61,940 bases of DNA, taken from the NCBI GenBank assembly GCA_014379965.1, contig JACMKU010000086.1, positions 1-61,940 on the forward strand. Direction: 5' to 3'. A program made the translations under genes and the position numbers. Positions 35,961 through 45,237 of the stretch are shown in pieces. Under the pieces are notes generated by a model. The model saw nothing but the letters and a program-made list of their open reading frames with translations, had not been told where the DNA came from and ran no database searches. Every line of letters begins with the position of its first letter. Positions within the stretch are counted from its first letter, which is position 1. This DNA comes from Chitinophagaceae bacterium (GTDB lineage: Bacteria; Bacteroidota; Bacteroidia; Chitinophagales; Chitinophagaceae).

Positions 35961-36132
35961 AGAGGATAGTTGGCTTCATTGGATTCGAGCAATAAAAATA
36001 ATAATCAATCCCTTATTTCCAAATGGTTACCTCAAAATTCAGGAACAGTACGTTTGGACAAAGGGGCTTTTACTATTACCAGCACGGTAGTCTTACGAAT
36101 CATTAGTGGTAAACACTAAGTGATGAGCTGCT

Positions 36133-37104
36133 TCAGGCGTTTTTGAATGCCGCCGCGTGCTGTTTGATGAACCTAAAAATCTTCCCTGCCTCCTCCGTAT
36201 AACAGAAGGTAGGGTTGAAGCCAATTGCTTTCCTTAGTTTCTCGATACTAAAGGTCAGCGACGATGGATGTACAGTGGCATCCGATTCGTTCTTACTAAT
36301 GTTGATCTCTACTTCATATTCTTGCCTGTATGCATCCGCAATATGATCTGCAATGCGGGTCAGTGATACAGATTGACCCGAACCAAGGTTTATCACCCGG
36401 TCCTTCAATTCTTCAGCGTCTATTGCCCAGTCAATGACCATGCTTACATCTTGCATGTGAATGAAATCGCGCAATGCAGTACCGTTTGTATTGATCTCGA
36501 TCTTGCCTTTAAGTGCCGCCTGCCTGCAAAGATCATTGAACAGAAGATACCATTTACTCGAATTCACATCCTTCGGACAGCCATAGCTATTTGACAGGCG
36601 TAAGATGAGATATGGCATTCCGCTTCGCTGTGAGAACATTCGGATATACTCCTCGGCGAAATAATGCGTGATCGCGTAATCGTTTAATGGACGCACCTCA
36701 TCATCTTCAGTAATTAATCCGCCATTTCTACCATAGACATGGAAGGTAGACATGTAAATGAATTTCTTTACTCCGCGACCGGCACACGCTTCAAGCAGAT
36801 TGCGTGTTCCATATGCGTTTACCAGCAACGCCTGTTTGGGATAACCTTCGAGAAAACTTTCATTAATGCTGGCCAGGTGAACGATGTAGTCAAATTTATG
36901 GTCGCCTAAGCCTGCGAGTAACGAATGCATATCCGAGATGTCGCCAAAAAGTTTCGTGTACGACCCGGCAATATCGACGCTCCTATCATTCTTCGTGAGT
37001 ACATACACCGTGTAGTCGTCTTTACCTGAGAAATGATCAGTTACCCACGATCCCAGGTTGCCAAGACCGCCAGTCACAAGGATATTTTTCTTAGCTCCAG
37101 GCAT
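36133..37104 (-). CDS. NAD-dependent epimerase/reductase (SDR) for the CDP-sugar branch
   Basis: Start at ATG 37104 (MPGAKKNILVTGG), overlapping the upstream cupin gene by 14 nt; the longer frame from 37155 lies inside that gene. The 323-aa protein has VTGGLGNLGSWVTDHF, MSTFHVYGRN and YAITHYFAEEYI; the catalytic position is Tyr followed by His where Lys is usual (YxxxH), which is odd and could reduce activity. Following a CDP-glucose 4,6-dehydratase and a 3,5-epimerase-like cupin, it probably reduces or epimerises C4 to finish a CDP-6-deoxyhexose. It ends the CDP-sugar block; a 172-bp gap follows with a hairpin TTAGTG/CACTAA lacking a T run. Confidence 0.8.
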   Translation of the reverse strand: MPGAKKNILVTGGLGNLGSWVTDHFSGKDDYTVYVLTKNDRSVDIAGSYTKLFGDISDMHSLLAGLGDHKFDYIVHLASINESFLEGYPKQALLVNAYGTRNLLEACAGRGVKKFIYMSTFHVYGRNGGLITEDDEVRPLNDYAITHYFAEEYIRMFSQRSGMPYLILRLSNSYGCPKDVNSSKWYLLFNDLCRQAALKGKIEINTNGTALRDFIHMQDVSMVIDWAIDAEELKDRVINLGSGQSVSLTRIADHIADAYRQEYEVEINISKNESDATVHPSSLTFSIEKLRKAIGFNPTFCYTEEAGKIFRFIKQHAAAFKNA

Positions 37105-37522
37105 AAGGAATAACGGTATTGTCAAGTTGAAGTGTCTCCGCCTCCGTAGGATCATGAGGAATGCTGGCGAAATTTATCAGGAACGACTCTTCCGTTCCTT
37201 CATTCTGAAAGGCCATCCATATTCCCGGTGGAACAGTGAGACGATGGTAATCTTCGGGGGAGAGAACAACTTCCTGGAATATGCCAGTTTGCTGTTCGTA
37301 CAGGACGAACCTGATCTTTCCGAAAGGCACCACCAGGTTCAGCGTCATCTTCGTGTGTCGCTTCCACCCTTTTCTATTACCTGGTTTTACCGTAGATATA
37401 TAGACTTCACCGAAGCCTTTGAAGCCGGCTGCATCGCTCCTCATGATATGAAATATATCTCCGGCGTCGCCGCGAATATGTTTCAAAGGAGTCATTTCTA
37501 TACCCGCAATCATTTTATCCAT
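37091..37522 (-). CDS. RmlC-like cupin, probable CDP-4-keto-6-deoxysugar 3,5-epimerase
   Basis: A 143-aa cupin-fold protein with GFGEVYISTVKPG, GWKRHTKMTLNLVVPFGKIRFVLYE and LTVPPGIWMAFQNEG, a compact version of the dTDP-4-dehydrorhamnose 3,5-epimerase fold that includes the KRH catalytic-like segment. It follows CDP-glucose 4,6-dehydratase (13-nt overlap) and so probably acts on CDP-4-keto-6-deoxyglucose. It is shorter than RmlC (~180 aa). Confidence 0.8.
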   Translation of the reverse strand: MDKMIAGIEMTPLKHIRGDAGDIFHIMRSDAAGFKGFGEVYISTVKPGNRKGWKRHTKMTLNLVVPFGKIRFVLYEQQTGIFQEVVLSPEDYHRLTVPPGIWMAFQNEGTEESFLINFASIPHDPTEAETLQLDNTVIPYAWS

Positions 37523-38640
37523 TGCAGGTTCTTTTTCGATGCAGCATTTATATAATCCATTACTTGATTCAGTGAAAATTCCTTGAGGGCTGCACTGTCA
37601 ACCTTGTCGCCATAATAGTAGTCATACCATTCACCAGTAAACTTCATTGTCTCGTGGTAGTTGAGCACGGGTTGCCAGTCGAGCACTGCAAGGGCTTTGT
37701 CTGTGTTAAGCTTTAGCAGGCCAGCTTCGTAGAATGATTTATCTTCTTCGATGTTGATCAATTTCATCGCAGTACCATGTGTCCAGTATTTTGCAAGGTC
37801 GCCGATCAGCTCCTCCACGCAATAGTTCTGGTTGGCTGGCGGTCCAAAATTGAACGACTCACCATGAATTTCTTTCTTCTTTCCTGCAAGGGCTGCTCCG
37901 ATAAGGAGGTAGCCACCTAGTGGCTCGAGCACATGTTGCCAGGGTCGAGTCGACTTTGGCCGTCGAATATTTACAGTTTGCCTGTTAGACCATTGCTTTA
38001 CACAATCAGGTACGATCCTATCCATTGCCCAGTCACCGCCGCCGATTACATTGCCTGCCCTAGCCGAGGCTACCTTCACATGTGGGTGATTGAGGAAATA
38101 GGTATGATAGAATGAATGAAAGACTATCTCTGCCACTGCCTTCGAAGCGCTATAGGGATCTTTTCCACCTAGACGGTCCGACTCTTTATATCCCCAGACC
38201 CATTCCACGTTCTCGTAACATTTATCACTGGTAATGAATACAGCTTTGCAATCGAAGGTCACATCTCTCAGCGCATGCATCACATTCGCAGTTCCCATCC
38301 CGTTGATGGCAAAAGTATCTAGCGGATTTTTGAGGGATTCTTTTACCAATGCTTGTGCGGCGAGGTGAAAAAGGAAGTCTGGTTTCACATCGTTGATGAC
38401 CTTGTTCACCGCCTGCACGTCTCTCACGTCTCCCCATACTTGCGTGATGCTCTCATCCAATTTATTTGCTTTGTAGAACGAAGGAGTAGTTGGTACTGTG
38501 TCCGCGAAGCCGGTAACTGTTGCCCCAAGATTCTGGAGCCAGAGGGTGAGCCAGCTTCCTTTGAAGCCGGTGTTGCCTGTTACCAATACTTTCTTCCCTC
38601 GATAGATATCACCGAAAAGTGTCAATCCCATTTTTTCCAT
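37510..38640 (-). CDS. rfbG: CDP-glucose 4,6-dehydratase
   Basis: A 376-aa SDR enzyme that dehydrates CDP-glucose to CDP-4-keto-6-deoxyglucose. It has the signature VTGNTGFKGSWLTLWL, ADTVPTTPSF, FHLAAQALVKESLKNP, ITSDKCYENVEWVWGY and YSASKAVAEI with the Tyr-Lys pair, and SARAGNVIGGGDWA. These are specific to RfbG. It overlaps the end of the cytidylyltransferase gene by 19 nt (or 10 nt if translation starts at the second Met). Confidence 0.94.
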   Translation of the reverse strand: MEKMGLTLFGDIYRGKKVLVTGNTGFKGSWLTLWLQNLGATVTGFADTVPTTPSFYKANKLDESITQVWGDVRDVQAVNKVINDVKPDFLFHLAAQALVKESLKNPLDTFAINGMGTANVMHALRDVTFDCKAVFITSDKCYENVEWVWGYKESDRLGGKDPYSASKAVAEIVFHSFYHTYFLNHPHVKVASARAGNVIGGGDWAMDRIVPDCVKQWSNRQTVNIRRPKSTRPWQHVLEPLGGYLLIGAALAGKKKEIHGESFNFGPPANQNYCVEELIGDLAKYWTHGTAMKLINIEEDKSFYEAGLLKLNTDKALAVLDWQPVLNYHETMKFTGEWYDYYYGDKVDSAALKEFSLNQVMDYINAASKKNLQWIK

Positions 38641-39395
38641 TTTGCATTTTTAGACGTCCATAGGTCGATTAATTGGGTCCTGTCCCTGTTCGTATCCATG
38701 CATTTCCAAAATCCGTGATGCTTATAGGCCATGAGTTCGTTGTCAGCCGCGAGGTCCATGAGTGGCTTAAGCTCGAACACAGTGGAGGCATTTTCTATAT
38801 AGTCGAGTACGGTAGGTTCACAAACAAAGAATCCACCATTGATCCAACCACCATCGCCTTTAGGCTTTTCCTCGAAGCGTGTGATCATGTTATCATCGTG
38901 TATGTTCAGGATGCCAAATCTTCCTTCGGGCTGCACCGCCGTCATAGTCGCTTTCTTTCCGTGCTCTTTGTGAAACTTCACTACTTCCCTTATATCGACG
39001 TCGCAAACCCCATCTCCATAAGTAAGGAGGAAGGTATCGTCGTTAATATATTCTTTAGCCCTCTGTATTCTTCCCCCGGTCATGGTATCGATACCCGTAT
39101 CAAGAATCGTTACTTTCCATGATTCGGCCATGCTACGATGAATCTCCACGGAATTGTTGGAGAGGTCGAAAGTAACGTCGGAATTAATGAGATAGTAGTT
39201 GGCGAAATATTCTTTGATCACATGCGACTTGTACCCGGCGAGGATCACGAACTCATTGAAGCCAAAATGTGAATAGATTTTCATGATATGCCAAAGGATG
39301 GGCTTATCTCCAATATTCACCATCGGTTTAGGCCGAATCTCGGTTTCTTCTGAGAGACGAGTGCCGAAGCCGCCTGCAAGGATTAATACTTTCAT
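38622..39395 (-). CDS. rfbF: Glucose-1-phosphate cytidylyltransferase
   Basis: A 257-aa nucleotidyltransferase making CDP-glucose. Start at ATG 39395 (MKVLILAGGFGTRLSEET), overlapping the upstream GT2 stop as ATGA. Seen are RPKPMVNIGDKPILWHIMK, GYKSHVIKEYF, LTYGDGVCDVDI and RFEEKPKGDGGWINGGFFV, all hallmark RfbF segments. Length equals the family's usual 257. First of a four-gene CDP-sugar block. Confidence 0.95.
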   Translation of the reverse strand: MKVLILAGGFGTRLSEETEIRPKPMVNIGDKPILWHIMKIYSHFGFNEFVILAGYKSHVIKEYFANYYLINSDVTFDLSNNSVEIHRSMAESWKVTILDTGIDTMTGGRIQRAKEYINDDTFLLTYGDGVCDVDIREVVKFHKEHGKKATMTAVQPEGRFGILNIHDDNMITRFEEKPKGDGGWINGGFFVCEPTVLDYIENASTVFELKPLMDLAADNELMAYKHHGFWKCMDTNRDRTQLIDLWTSKNAKWKKWD

Positions 39396-40324
39396 TTTCT
39401 TATCATGTTTTTTATGGGGCTTAATAAAATTTTCCAGAAAACAATAGTGAAAGCACAAGGAGGGTACTTCAAAAAGGCGCGGAATAAAAACATATATCCT
39501 TGACCATACAGCCTGGCCTGGTACGACACTGTAGCAGTATAAAGATAAAAGCCTGCCTCGAATATATGCAGGTGCTTTCCGAGCCTGGAAGCCAGCTCAG
39601 GGTTGGTCCTGTATTTATTCATGTAGTAATCCTTCCGCACAAGGATGCCCGCGATCTTGTTCTGCATAACCGTTCTCTCATCGTGCTGGATGATGGCAGC
39701 CGCCACCTTCGGAATCACCCCCAGTGGGTGATCGGCAACCACGCGTATCCAGAAATCCCAGTCCTCCGAGCCCAATGAAGCCTTGTTTTCATCAAATAAG
39801 TACTTAGTATAAATATCGCGCGATGTGAACACGCCTATGCAGGAAAGAAAATTTCCCTGCAGAAGTTTCTTCAACATGTCACCCGAAGGTGGTGGGAAGG
39901 AATACGTGTACACATGCTTACCCGACGTGTCGACCGTTTCGTAATAATGATGAAACACCTTACTAGCGGTATTCTTCAAGGCAAAATCGTGAGCGAGCGC
40001 CAACGAATCCTTATATATGATATCGTCGGAATCCAGGAAGGTCGAATACTTGCCGGTGGCAAGCGACATGCCTCTGTTGCGTGAATTCGACCTTTCATAG
40101 TTTTCTTTCTGCACATACAGCGTGATCCGCGGATCCCTGAGATATGTCTGCAGCATCTCCGTTGTATTGTCTGTTGACTTGTTATCGACAATCACAATTT
40201 CGAAGTCCTGGAATGTTTGGTCCAGGACACTATCGATAGTCTTACCTATCAGGTGTGCCCGGTTGTAGGTAGGAATGATGACGGTGAAAAAGGGTTGGCT
40301 GTTTGACTGTTGGCCTGGATTCAA
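39392..40324 (-). CDS. Glycosyltransferase family 2
   Basis: A 310-aa GT-A enzyme with TVIIPTYNRAHLIGKTIDSVL, IVDNKSTDNTTEML and the DXD-like FLDSDDI, followed by GSEDWDFWIRV. The C-terminus has a hydrophobic, basic stretch (YPPCAFTIVFWKILLSPIKN) suggesting peripheral membrane attachment. Overlaps rfbF by 4 nt. Confidence 0.9.
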   Translation of the reverse strand: MNPGQQSNSQPFFTVIIPTYNRAHLIGKTIDSVLDQTFQDFEIVIVDNKSTDNTTEMLQTYLRDPRITLYVQKENYERSNSRNRGMSLATGKYSTFLDSDDIIYKDSLALAHDFALKNTASKVFHHYYETVDTSGKHVYTYSFPPPSGDMLKKLLQGNFLSCIGVFTSRDIYTKYLFDENKASLGSEDWDFWIRVVADHPLGVIPKVAAAIIQHDERTVMQNKIAGILVRKDYYMNKYRTNPELASRLGKHLHIFEAGFYLYTATVSYQARLYGQGYMFLFRAFLKYPPCAFTIVFWKILLSPIKNMIRK

Positions 40325-40326
40325 AT

Positions 40327-41439
40327 TCAGTTTTTAACAGGGTTTAATAACTTATCGTAGAGCGGAGCAACATTCTCAATCGAAAATTCCCTCACGACAG
40401 TCTCATAAAGTTTATCGCCTATTGGTTTGAGCTTTTCTGGCGCGTGATAAAGGTCTTTTAAAATCCGAAAGGCAGGCTCAACTGGATTCGTTTTATCCAC
40501 GATATACCCATTGACGCCATTTACAATGTAATCATCGAAATCACCGACGTCGTTGCACACGATTGCTGTCTTACGACAATATCCCATTTCTTTCACAGCG
40601 TTATTGCTGGCCTCGGATTCGGACAGGTGCACGAAAAGATCGGTTGCCTCCATGTAATCGATGATGTTCTTTTTGGAACCCAGGAGGAAAATATTATCCT
40701 GCAACCCGTTGTCCCGTACATATGCCTCAAGTGTAGGGCGGTAAGGACCATCGCTAAGACAAAGTAGTTTCACATCCATCTTCTCTTCTACCATTTTTTT
40801 CACTGTCTCAAAAACCAACATCTGTCTCTTCACGGGAATGAGACGTGCTGCAGAAAGCAATAGCATCTTGGCTGGAAACTCCCTTCGTATGTCCGCCGCC
40901 ACTCCTTTCCTGTCGGTATGGATGTATGATTCAAAATTATAACCGAGGTTGATTCGTACTACTCTTGAAGGATCGATCTTCTCGACATCAATCAGGTACC
41001 GGGAGACTTTGTTTGAAATGGCGATGATCTTCGATACGGCCTTATTTGCCAGCCAATTGATGACGATCGCGTTTCGGCTACCCTCCAATTTATGCTCGTC
41101 TGTATTATGACGGATGTAGAAAAGTTTGAACGGCGTTAATTTTCTAGCAATCCCTGAAATAAGACCTGTTGACTGTAAGTGCGCGAAAATCACGTCGATC
41201 TTATGTTCCCTCACAAACTTCACGAGGTATTTCACGTGTTGCAGATACGCCGATGCGCCGTTGGCATTGAAACCTGCTCCGAATGTCTTCACTCCGTATT
41301 TCTCTACATTCTGATGAAGATCTCCTTTAGCCATGTGCGTAAGCAAATAAACCTCGTATCCTTTCTTCACAAAGATCTCCATTACGCTCTGGAGGTCGAC
41401 GGCACGGGCGTTGGGAGGGGAGTAAATTAGGATCCTCAT
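40327..41439 (-). CDS. Glycosyltransferase family 4
   Basis: A 370-aa GT-B protein: YSPPNARAVDLQSVMEIFVKKG N-terminus, VIFAHLQSTGLISGIARKL, LLLSAARLIPVKRQ, NIFLLGSKKNIIDYMEATDLFVHLS and the donor-site SEASNNAVKEMGYCRKTAIV. Two nt before the GT2 gene. Directly upstream of its ATG lies a TTACGGG-type repeat block. Confidence 0.88.
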   Translation of the reverse strand: MRILIYSPPNARAVDLQSVMEIFVKKGYEVYLLTHMAKGDLHQNVEKYGVKTFGAGFNANGASAYLQHVKYLVKFVREHKIDVIFAHLQSTGLISGIARKLTPFKLFYIRHNTDEHKLEGSRNAIVINWLANKAVSKIIAISNKVSRYLIDVEKIDPSRVVRINLGYNFESYIHTDRKGVAADIRREFPAKMLLLSAARLIPVKRQMLVFETVKKMVEEKMDVKLLCLSDGPYRPTLEAYVRDNGLQDNIFLLGSKKNIIDYMEATDLFVHLSESEASNNAVKEMGYCRKTAIVCNDVGDFDDYIVNGVNGYIVDKTNPVEPAFRILKDLYHAPEKLKPIGDKLYETVVREFSIENVAPLYDKLLNPVKN

Positions 41440-41442
41440 GCT

Positions 41443-41541
41443 GAGCTACGGATGAGTTACGGGTTATGAGTTATGGGTTGCGAGTAGCCTCCGTTTACTG
41501 AAATTGCCCATTGACTATTGTCCATTGCCTATTGATTATTG
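41443..41541. repeat. TTACGGG words followed by inverted CAATGGG words
   Basis: GAGCTACGGATGAGTTACGGG-like words fill 41443-41487; 41504-41541 holds CCCATTG, CTATTG and CCATTGCC words, the reverse complement type of the array at 10733. The block ends at the stop codon (41542-41544) of the next minus-strand gene. Confidence 0.82.
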
Positions 41542-42339
41542 CTACTTAATATTCGGCAGCTCCGCAATATCCCCTCCAATCTTCTTCCGCAAGCCAGCGG
41601 GGATCAACCGGAAGATGAATGAAATGAATTTTGTCTTTCTCCAGGCAAATGCCTCGGTTGGTGTCATGATCTGGCGCTTGGTGAAGTCGCAGCCGATATC
41701 CATCTGACCGAATTTTTTCGCCTCCCATGGAAACCATTTGCCTTTCTGTACCACGTGGTGCTTGTATGTCATCACATCCTTCCTGGTACCGAAGTATCCA
41801 GTGGGATGTAGAGTTTCGCTTCTTTTGGTACCCTCCTTTTCAAATTGCCAGATCGACTCACCTGCACGCATCAGGTCAAGCAGGCTGGATTTTTTCCAGA
41901 TCGCTACCTGGGTCGACACGCGATAGGTGGTTCCGACTGCAATTTCCCCCACCATTTTCTCGCCCGGAATCTTACCAGTAGGCCCAGGCATCTGGATCAT
42001 CCGGATGCAATGGCCATTATTTCTCGCAAGGAAGTCCAGACAGTAGCTAACGTCGGACTGACTGATCTTGTTTTGGAGAAAAAAGTCCTCCAGGATAAGA
42101 ATGATATACTCGGCATCGATTCGTTGCATCATTTCAATGATGCCGCCAGTCCAATCTGATCCCTTATCTGTATGAAGCATCTGTACACCCTCTTTATCCA
42201 ATGAGAGTTTGTTAGCTCCGAGGTAGACGGGGTAGGGACAATCACTCCAATACTTCGCCAACAGGTTGAAGAATGGCTTCCACAAGTCTGCGTAAGAATC
42301 ATAGGAGGGCACGAGTACGGCGCAAGAATTCTTAGTCAT
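41542..42339 (-). CDS. Glycosyltransferase-like protein of the polysaccharide locus
   Basis: A 265-aa protein with a GT-A-like start (CAVLVPSYDSYADLWKPFFNLL) and an acidic motif ILILEDFFL in the place of a DXD, plus WTGGIIEMMQRIDAEYI. It lacks the usual GT2 signature. The C-terminus is basic (KTKFISFIFRLIPAGLRKKIG). It lies between an FkbM methyltransferase and a GT4, so it probably transfers a sugar. The stop codon is adjacent to a CAATAAT/CAATAGG repeat block. Confidence 0.65.
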   Translation of the reverse strand: MTKNSCAVLVPSYDSYADLWKPFFNLLAKYWSDCPYPVYLGANKLSLDKEGVQMLHTDKGSDWTGGIIEMMQRIDAEYIILILEDFFLQNKISQSDVSYCLDFLARNNGHCIRMIQMPGPTGKIPGEKMVGEIAVGTTYRVSTQVAIWKKSSLLDLMRAGESIWQFEKEGTKRSETLHPTGYFGTRKDVMTYKHHVVQKGKWFPWEAKKFGQMDIGCDFTKRQIMTPTEAFAWRKTKFISFIFRLIPAGLRKKIGGDIAELPNIK

Positions 42340-42350
42340 CAGTTCTAACT

Positions 42351-43115
42351 TTACCCCACAGATTTTACATAAATATCCCCCATGCTCGTTGCAATGAATT
42401 TCTCGCTGCGCACCAGCGTGGTCATTTCAGATGAGCTGATCCATTGCTGCAGAACCGGCTCCATGGAAATACCGGTAGTGTAATTCCAAAGGGACTGCTG
42501 GTTGATAGAATTTATCTTCTCTATGCATTTTACCGTGTTCTCTACCTGCTCGGGTACGGTATACTCGAAGGCAATGAATGGAACTTTGCTATTGAGTCCT
42601 TTCAAAACTTCATATTCATACCCCTCGACATCAATTTTAATAAACTTTGGAGTACCGAATTGCTTGATCAAAGCGTCGAGCGTGGTCATCTGTATCGATT
42701 CGGTCTTGTTCCAATTGTGTGTCTGGAACCTGCCTTCTTTCACTTTGCTGATCCATTGTTCAGAGAAGGAGGATATAGTGTCCGAGTCTGAGATGTGCAT
42801 TTCCTTGACCCCCTCGGCCTCACCCAAACCTTTTTTAACCAGGTTGATCTTGCTGCCAAACTTCCATCCGAGATAGTTATAGCATTTTGTTTGCGGTTCG
42901 ACCGCAACCACCTTTGCGCCAATGCGCAGCAAGGGCTGTACAACATCTCCCCTGTTAGCGCCTACGTCGAAACATAGATCACCTTTGCTGATGAAGGTGC
43001 GATAAAACTCTTCGCGTCTCTTCATGAAATCATTTATCTGCCGGATATAGGCATTCGGAAAAACGGAATGCTTGATATCTTTCAGTTTGAATACGATATA
43101 CTCACCGAGCTTCAT
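42351..43115 (-). CDS. FkbM-family methyltransferase, copy 2
   Basis: A 254-aa SAM-dependent enzyme with CFDVGANRGDVVQPLLRIGA, VVAVEPQTKCY and FIKIDVEGYEYEVLKGL. The overall organisation matches FkbM, shorter than copy 1. Likely O-methylation of a repeat-unit sugar. Follows the DUF268 gene by 18 nt and precedes the glycosyltransferase-like gene by 11 nt. Confidence 0.87.
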   Translation of the reverse strand: MKLGEYIVFKLKDIKHSVFPNAYIRQINDFMKRREEFYRTFISKGDLCFDVGANRGDVVQPLLRIGAKVVAVEPQTKCYNYLGWKFGSKINLVKKGLGEAEGVKEMHISDSDTISSFSEQWISKVKEGRFQTHNWNKTESIQMTTLDALIKQFGTPKFIKIDVEGYEYEVLKGLNSKVPFIAFEYTVPEQVENTVKCIEKINSINQQSLWNYTTGISMEPVLQQWISSSEMTTLVRSEKFIATSMGDIYVKSVG

Positions 43116-43133
43116 TTTGTATTGTTTGAATGG

Positions 43134-43931
43134 TTAAAGTTTGCGGAGGTCAAAAATAGCGCAGCCATAAGTACAGCCACAATTCGAGTTGATGTTTTCT
43201 TCGTTAAGAGCAACTTTCGTGTGAAGGTCACCTTTATCATCTACAAAAGAAAAATCATTGATTGAATACCTGTCTTTCAGTAGCTGAAGTAGATACCGAA
43301 GTGAGAAAATTCGTTGAGCATTGAATTCTATTTCCTGCGGACCCATCGGGACCGCGAAATAAAATGTTCCGCCCGGCTTCAACATAGAGTGGATGTTGTC
43401 CAATGCCTTCGTATGACCCGCTGGATCGATGGGATCACCATATCGTCCCAGTCCGAAGTGCTCGATGGCATGAAGCGATGACAACGAATCGCAGCAACTG
43501 ACGAGCTGAGGTGAGACCGGATTCATCAGGTCGCCTTGCAGGAAAGAGATGTTCTCTACCTTGCTATGCTGTGGACGGATGTCGATGATCTCGATCGGTC
43601 TGAATACGGCAACATGCGCCACGAAGCCATCGGTCCTTGATCCTATATCAATATGTCGGTCTGGTTTATTTAGAAAAACCTTCCTCGCCACGAGCAGGTC
43701 CTGGTGAAAGTAGGCTCCGTTAAGCACCCCGCTTTCATCGTGCTTATCCTCGAGAATAGGACGAAGTGTGATCAGCGGCCAATCTTTAGATCCTGCTGTT
43801 CTGCCAATCTTCTCCATGAAACTTCTGTAGTCCTTCTTGAAGGCAGGCATGTAGCGGAGATAGTTCCGTAATGTCTGAGCTGAGAACCCACGTTTTACTA
43901 GGAACTTATTTAACTGTCGGGAGAAACCCAT
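43134..43931 (-). CDS. DUF268-family methyltransferase-like protein
   Basis: A 265-aa protein with DUF268 hallmarks: ILEDKHDESGVLNGAYFHQDL, HIDIGSRTDGFVAHVAVF, IEIIDIRP, LHAIEHFGLGRYGDPIDP and GGTFYFAVPMG. The middle is a degenerate Rossmann methyltransferase fold. Function is not established for the family; in this context probably sugar modification. Abuts the flippase gene directly (next stop at 43932). Confidence 0.82.
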   Translation of the reverse strand: MGFSRQLNKFLVKRGFSAQTLRNYLRYMPAFKKDYRSFMEKIGRTAGSKDWPLITLRPILEDKHDESGVLNGAYFHQDLLVARKVFLNKPDRHIDIGSRTDGFVAHVAVFRPIEIIDIRPQHSKVENISFLQGDLMNPVSPQLVSCCDSLSSLHAIEHFGLGRYGDPIDPAGHTKALDNIHSMLKPGGTFYFAVPMGPQEIEFNAQRIFSLRYLLQLLKDRYSINDFSFVDDKGDLHTKVALNEENINSNCGCTYGCAIFDLRKL

Positions 43932-45218
43932 CTATTTGAATGTTGAGATTTTTTTTGCCTGTGAGATCAGCATAGAACTTCGCAAGTCGATCGTGCGCCG
44001 GGCTAGTCTTGCCGCGATAAGCAAAATAATAAAGTTTACAATGATATATGAATAGGCGATGCCTGTAATGGAAAAATAACGTGGCAGAAAAGTGAAACAT
44101 GCAGCAAGCAATAACAACGGGTAGAGATTGATGGCGATCAGGTGACGGCCTCTTCCTTTCTGCCGGATAATATTTATAAAAAATATGCTGCAGCCTGCCA
44201 GGAAGTTTGCTATCACCAGGTATTTCACCCAGGCGATGCCACTGTGGTATTTCTCATCGATGAACCAACTGTATATCAGTGGTGTGGCCAATATCAGGAT
44301 AAGGCCAGCCACCAGTTGTATGCTGATGAAGAAGAAAGACATGTTGATCAGTTTTTCCTTCTTCTGCTGATCGATATCGGTGGCAAGCTGATACTGTATC
44401 GGTTGCAAAACGCTCGAGAGTGAGGCGGAGAACACCGACAACAGGGCAGCGATCTGGAAGGCAACAGCATAGAGCCCAAGATCAGGACCGCTAAACGCTT
44501 TCGGAATTAAGAATTTGTCGGCGCTAGCAAAGGTGATAACCAAGGCCTGCGCAATGATGAATGGCGACGCTCTCTGCAGAATCCGTTTTAACGAAGTAAA
44601 ATCAATAGTACTTACCAATGACCTTAGTGGAATGATACGCACCAGGAATATTAAGGCAACAAGGAAGCCACCAATGATGCCGGCGATCCTACTGTACCAT
44701 CCCCATTCGAGTGATATGAGGAAGAACAATGTAATCCCTGCCTCGATGATCGTCTTTGTCAATGACGCCATTAGGTACATACCATGCCTGCCTTTGTATC
44801 GAAGCAGGAGCAGCAATAACTCCAGGTAGTAACTAAGGAGACAAGTGACAGGCAAGAGGGCTACGATGATGAATGGGATATTAAATAACCTCATCAACAA
44901 CGGGGAGGCTATTATGAATACGATCGTCGCCACTATGTTGACATAGAACACGGTCGAGTTACATTTCGCCAGCGTTTGTTTGAACTCCTCTTCACGTTTA
45001 AAATAATCGATCGCGATGAGGTCGATACTTCCGCAGTACAAGGCTGGGTTGAAGAAGACCATCATCGTAGTGAATAGCAATATCTGTCCGTAATCGGCCG
45101 GCACCAGATATCGTGTGAGGATAGGGATCAGCAAAATACTGATCACTTTCGTCAGGAAGTTTGCCACCAGGTAAATGGTGGAGTCCCTAAGAATTTTTAT
45201 GACGTTGCCTGGTAACAA
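43932..45218 (-). CDS. Wzx-type oligosaccharide flippase
   Basis: A 428-aa MATE/PST-like membrane protein with about twelve hydrophobic segments. The N-terminus, DSTIYLVANFLTKVISILLIPILTRYLVPADYG, is typical of O-antigen flippases, and the hydrophilic loops are short and basic. It moves lipid-linked repeat units across the inner membrane, implying Wzx/Wzy-dependent assembly. Confidence 0.9.
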   Translation of the reverse strand: MLPGNVIKILRDSTIYLVANFLTKVISILLIPILTRYLVPADYGQILLFTTMMVFFNPALYCGSIDLIAIDYFKREEEFKQTLAKCNSTVFYVNIVATIVFIIASPLLMRLFNIPFIIVALLPVTCLLSYYLELLLLLLRYKGRHGMYLMASLTKTIIEAGITLFFLISLEWGWYSRIAGIIGGFLVALIFLVRIIPLRSLVSTIDFTSLKRILQRASPFIIAQALVITFASADKFLIPKAFSGPDLGLYAVAFQIAALLSVFSASLSSVLQPIQYQLATDIDQQKKEKLINMSFFFISIQLVAGLILILATPLIYSWFIDEKYHSGIAWVKYLVIANFLAGCSIFFINIIRQKGRGRHLIAINLYPLLLLAACFTFLPRYFSITGIAYSYIIVNFIILLIAARLARRTIDLRSSMLISQAKKISTFK

Positions 45219-45237
45219 AGGTCTCGCTTGTAATTGC

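Noticed and set aside
36098..36120. Hairpin TTAGTG/CACTAA as terminator of the CDP-sugar block
   Set aside because: No T run follows on either strand and the stem is only six A/T-rich pairs.
35961..36132. Possible small RNA in the 172-bp gap after the CDP-sugar genes
   Set aside because: No promoter box plus terminator pair could be found; only the weak hairpin noted above.
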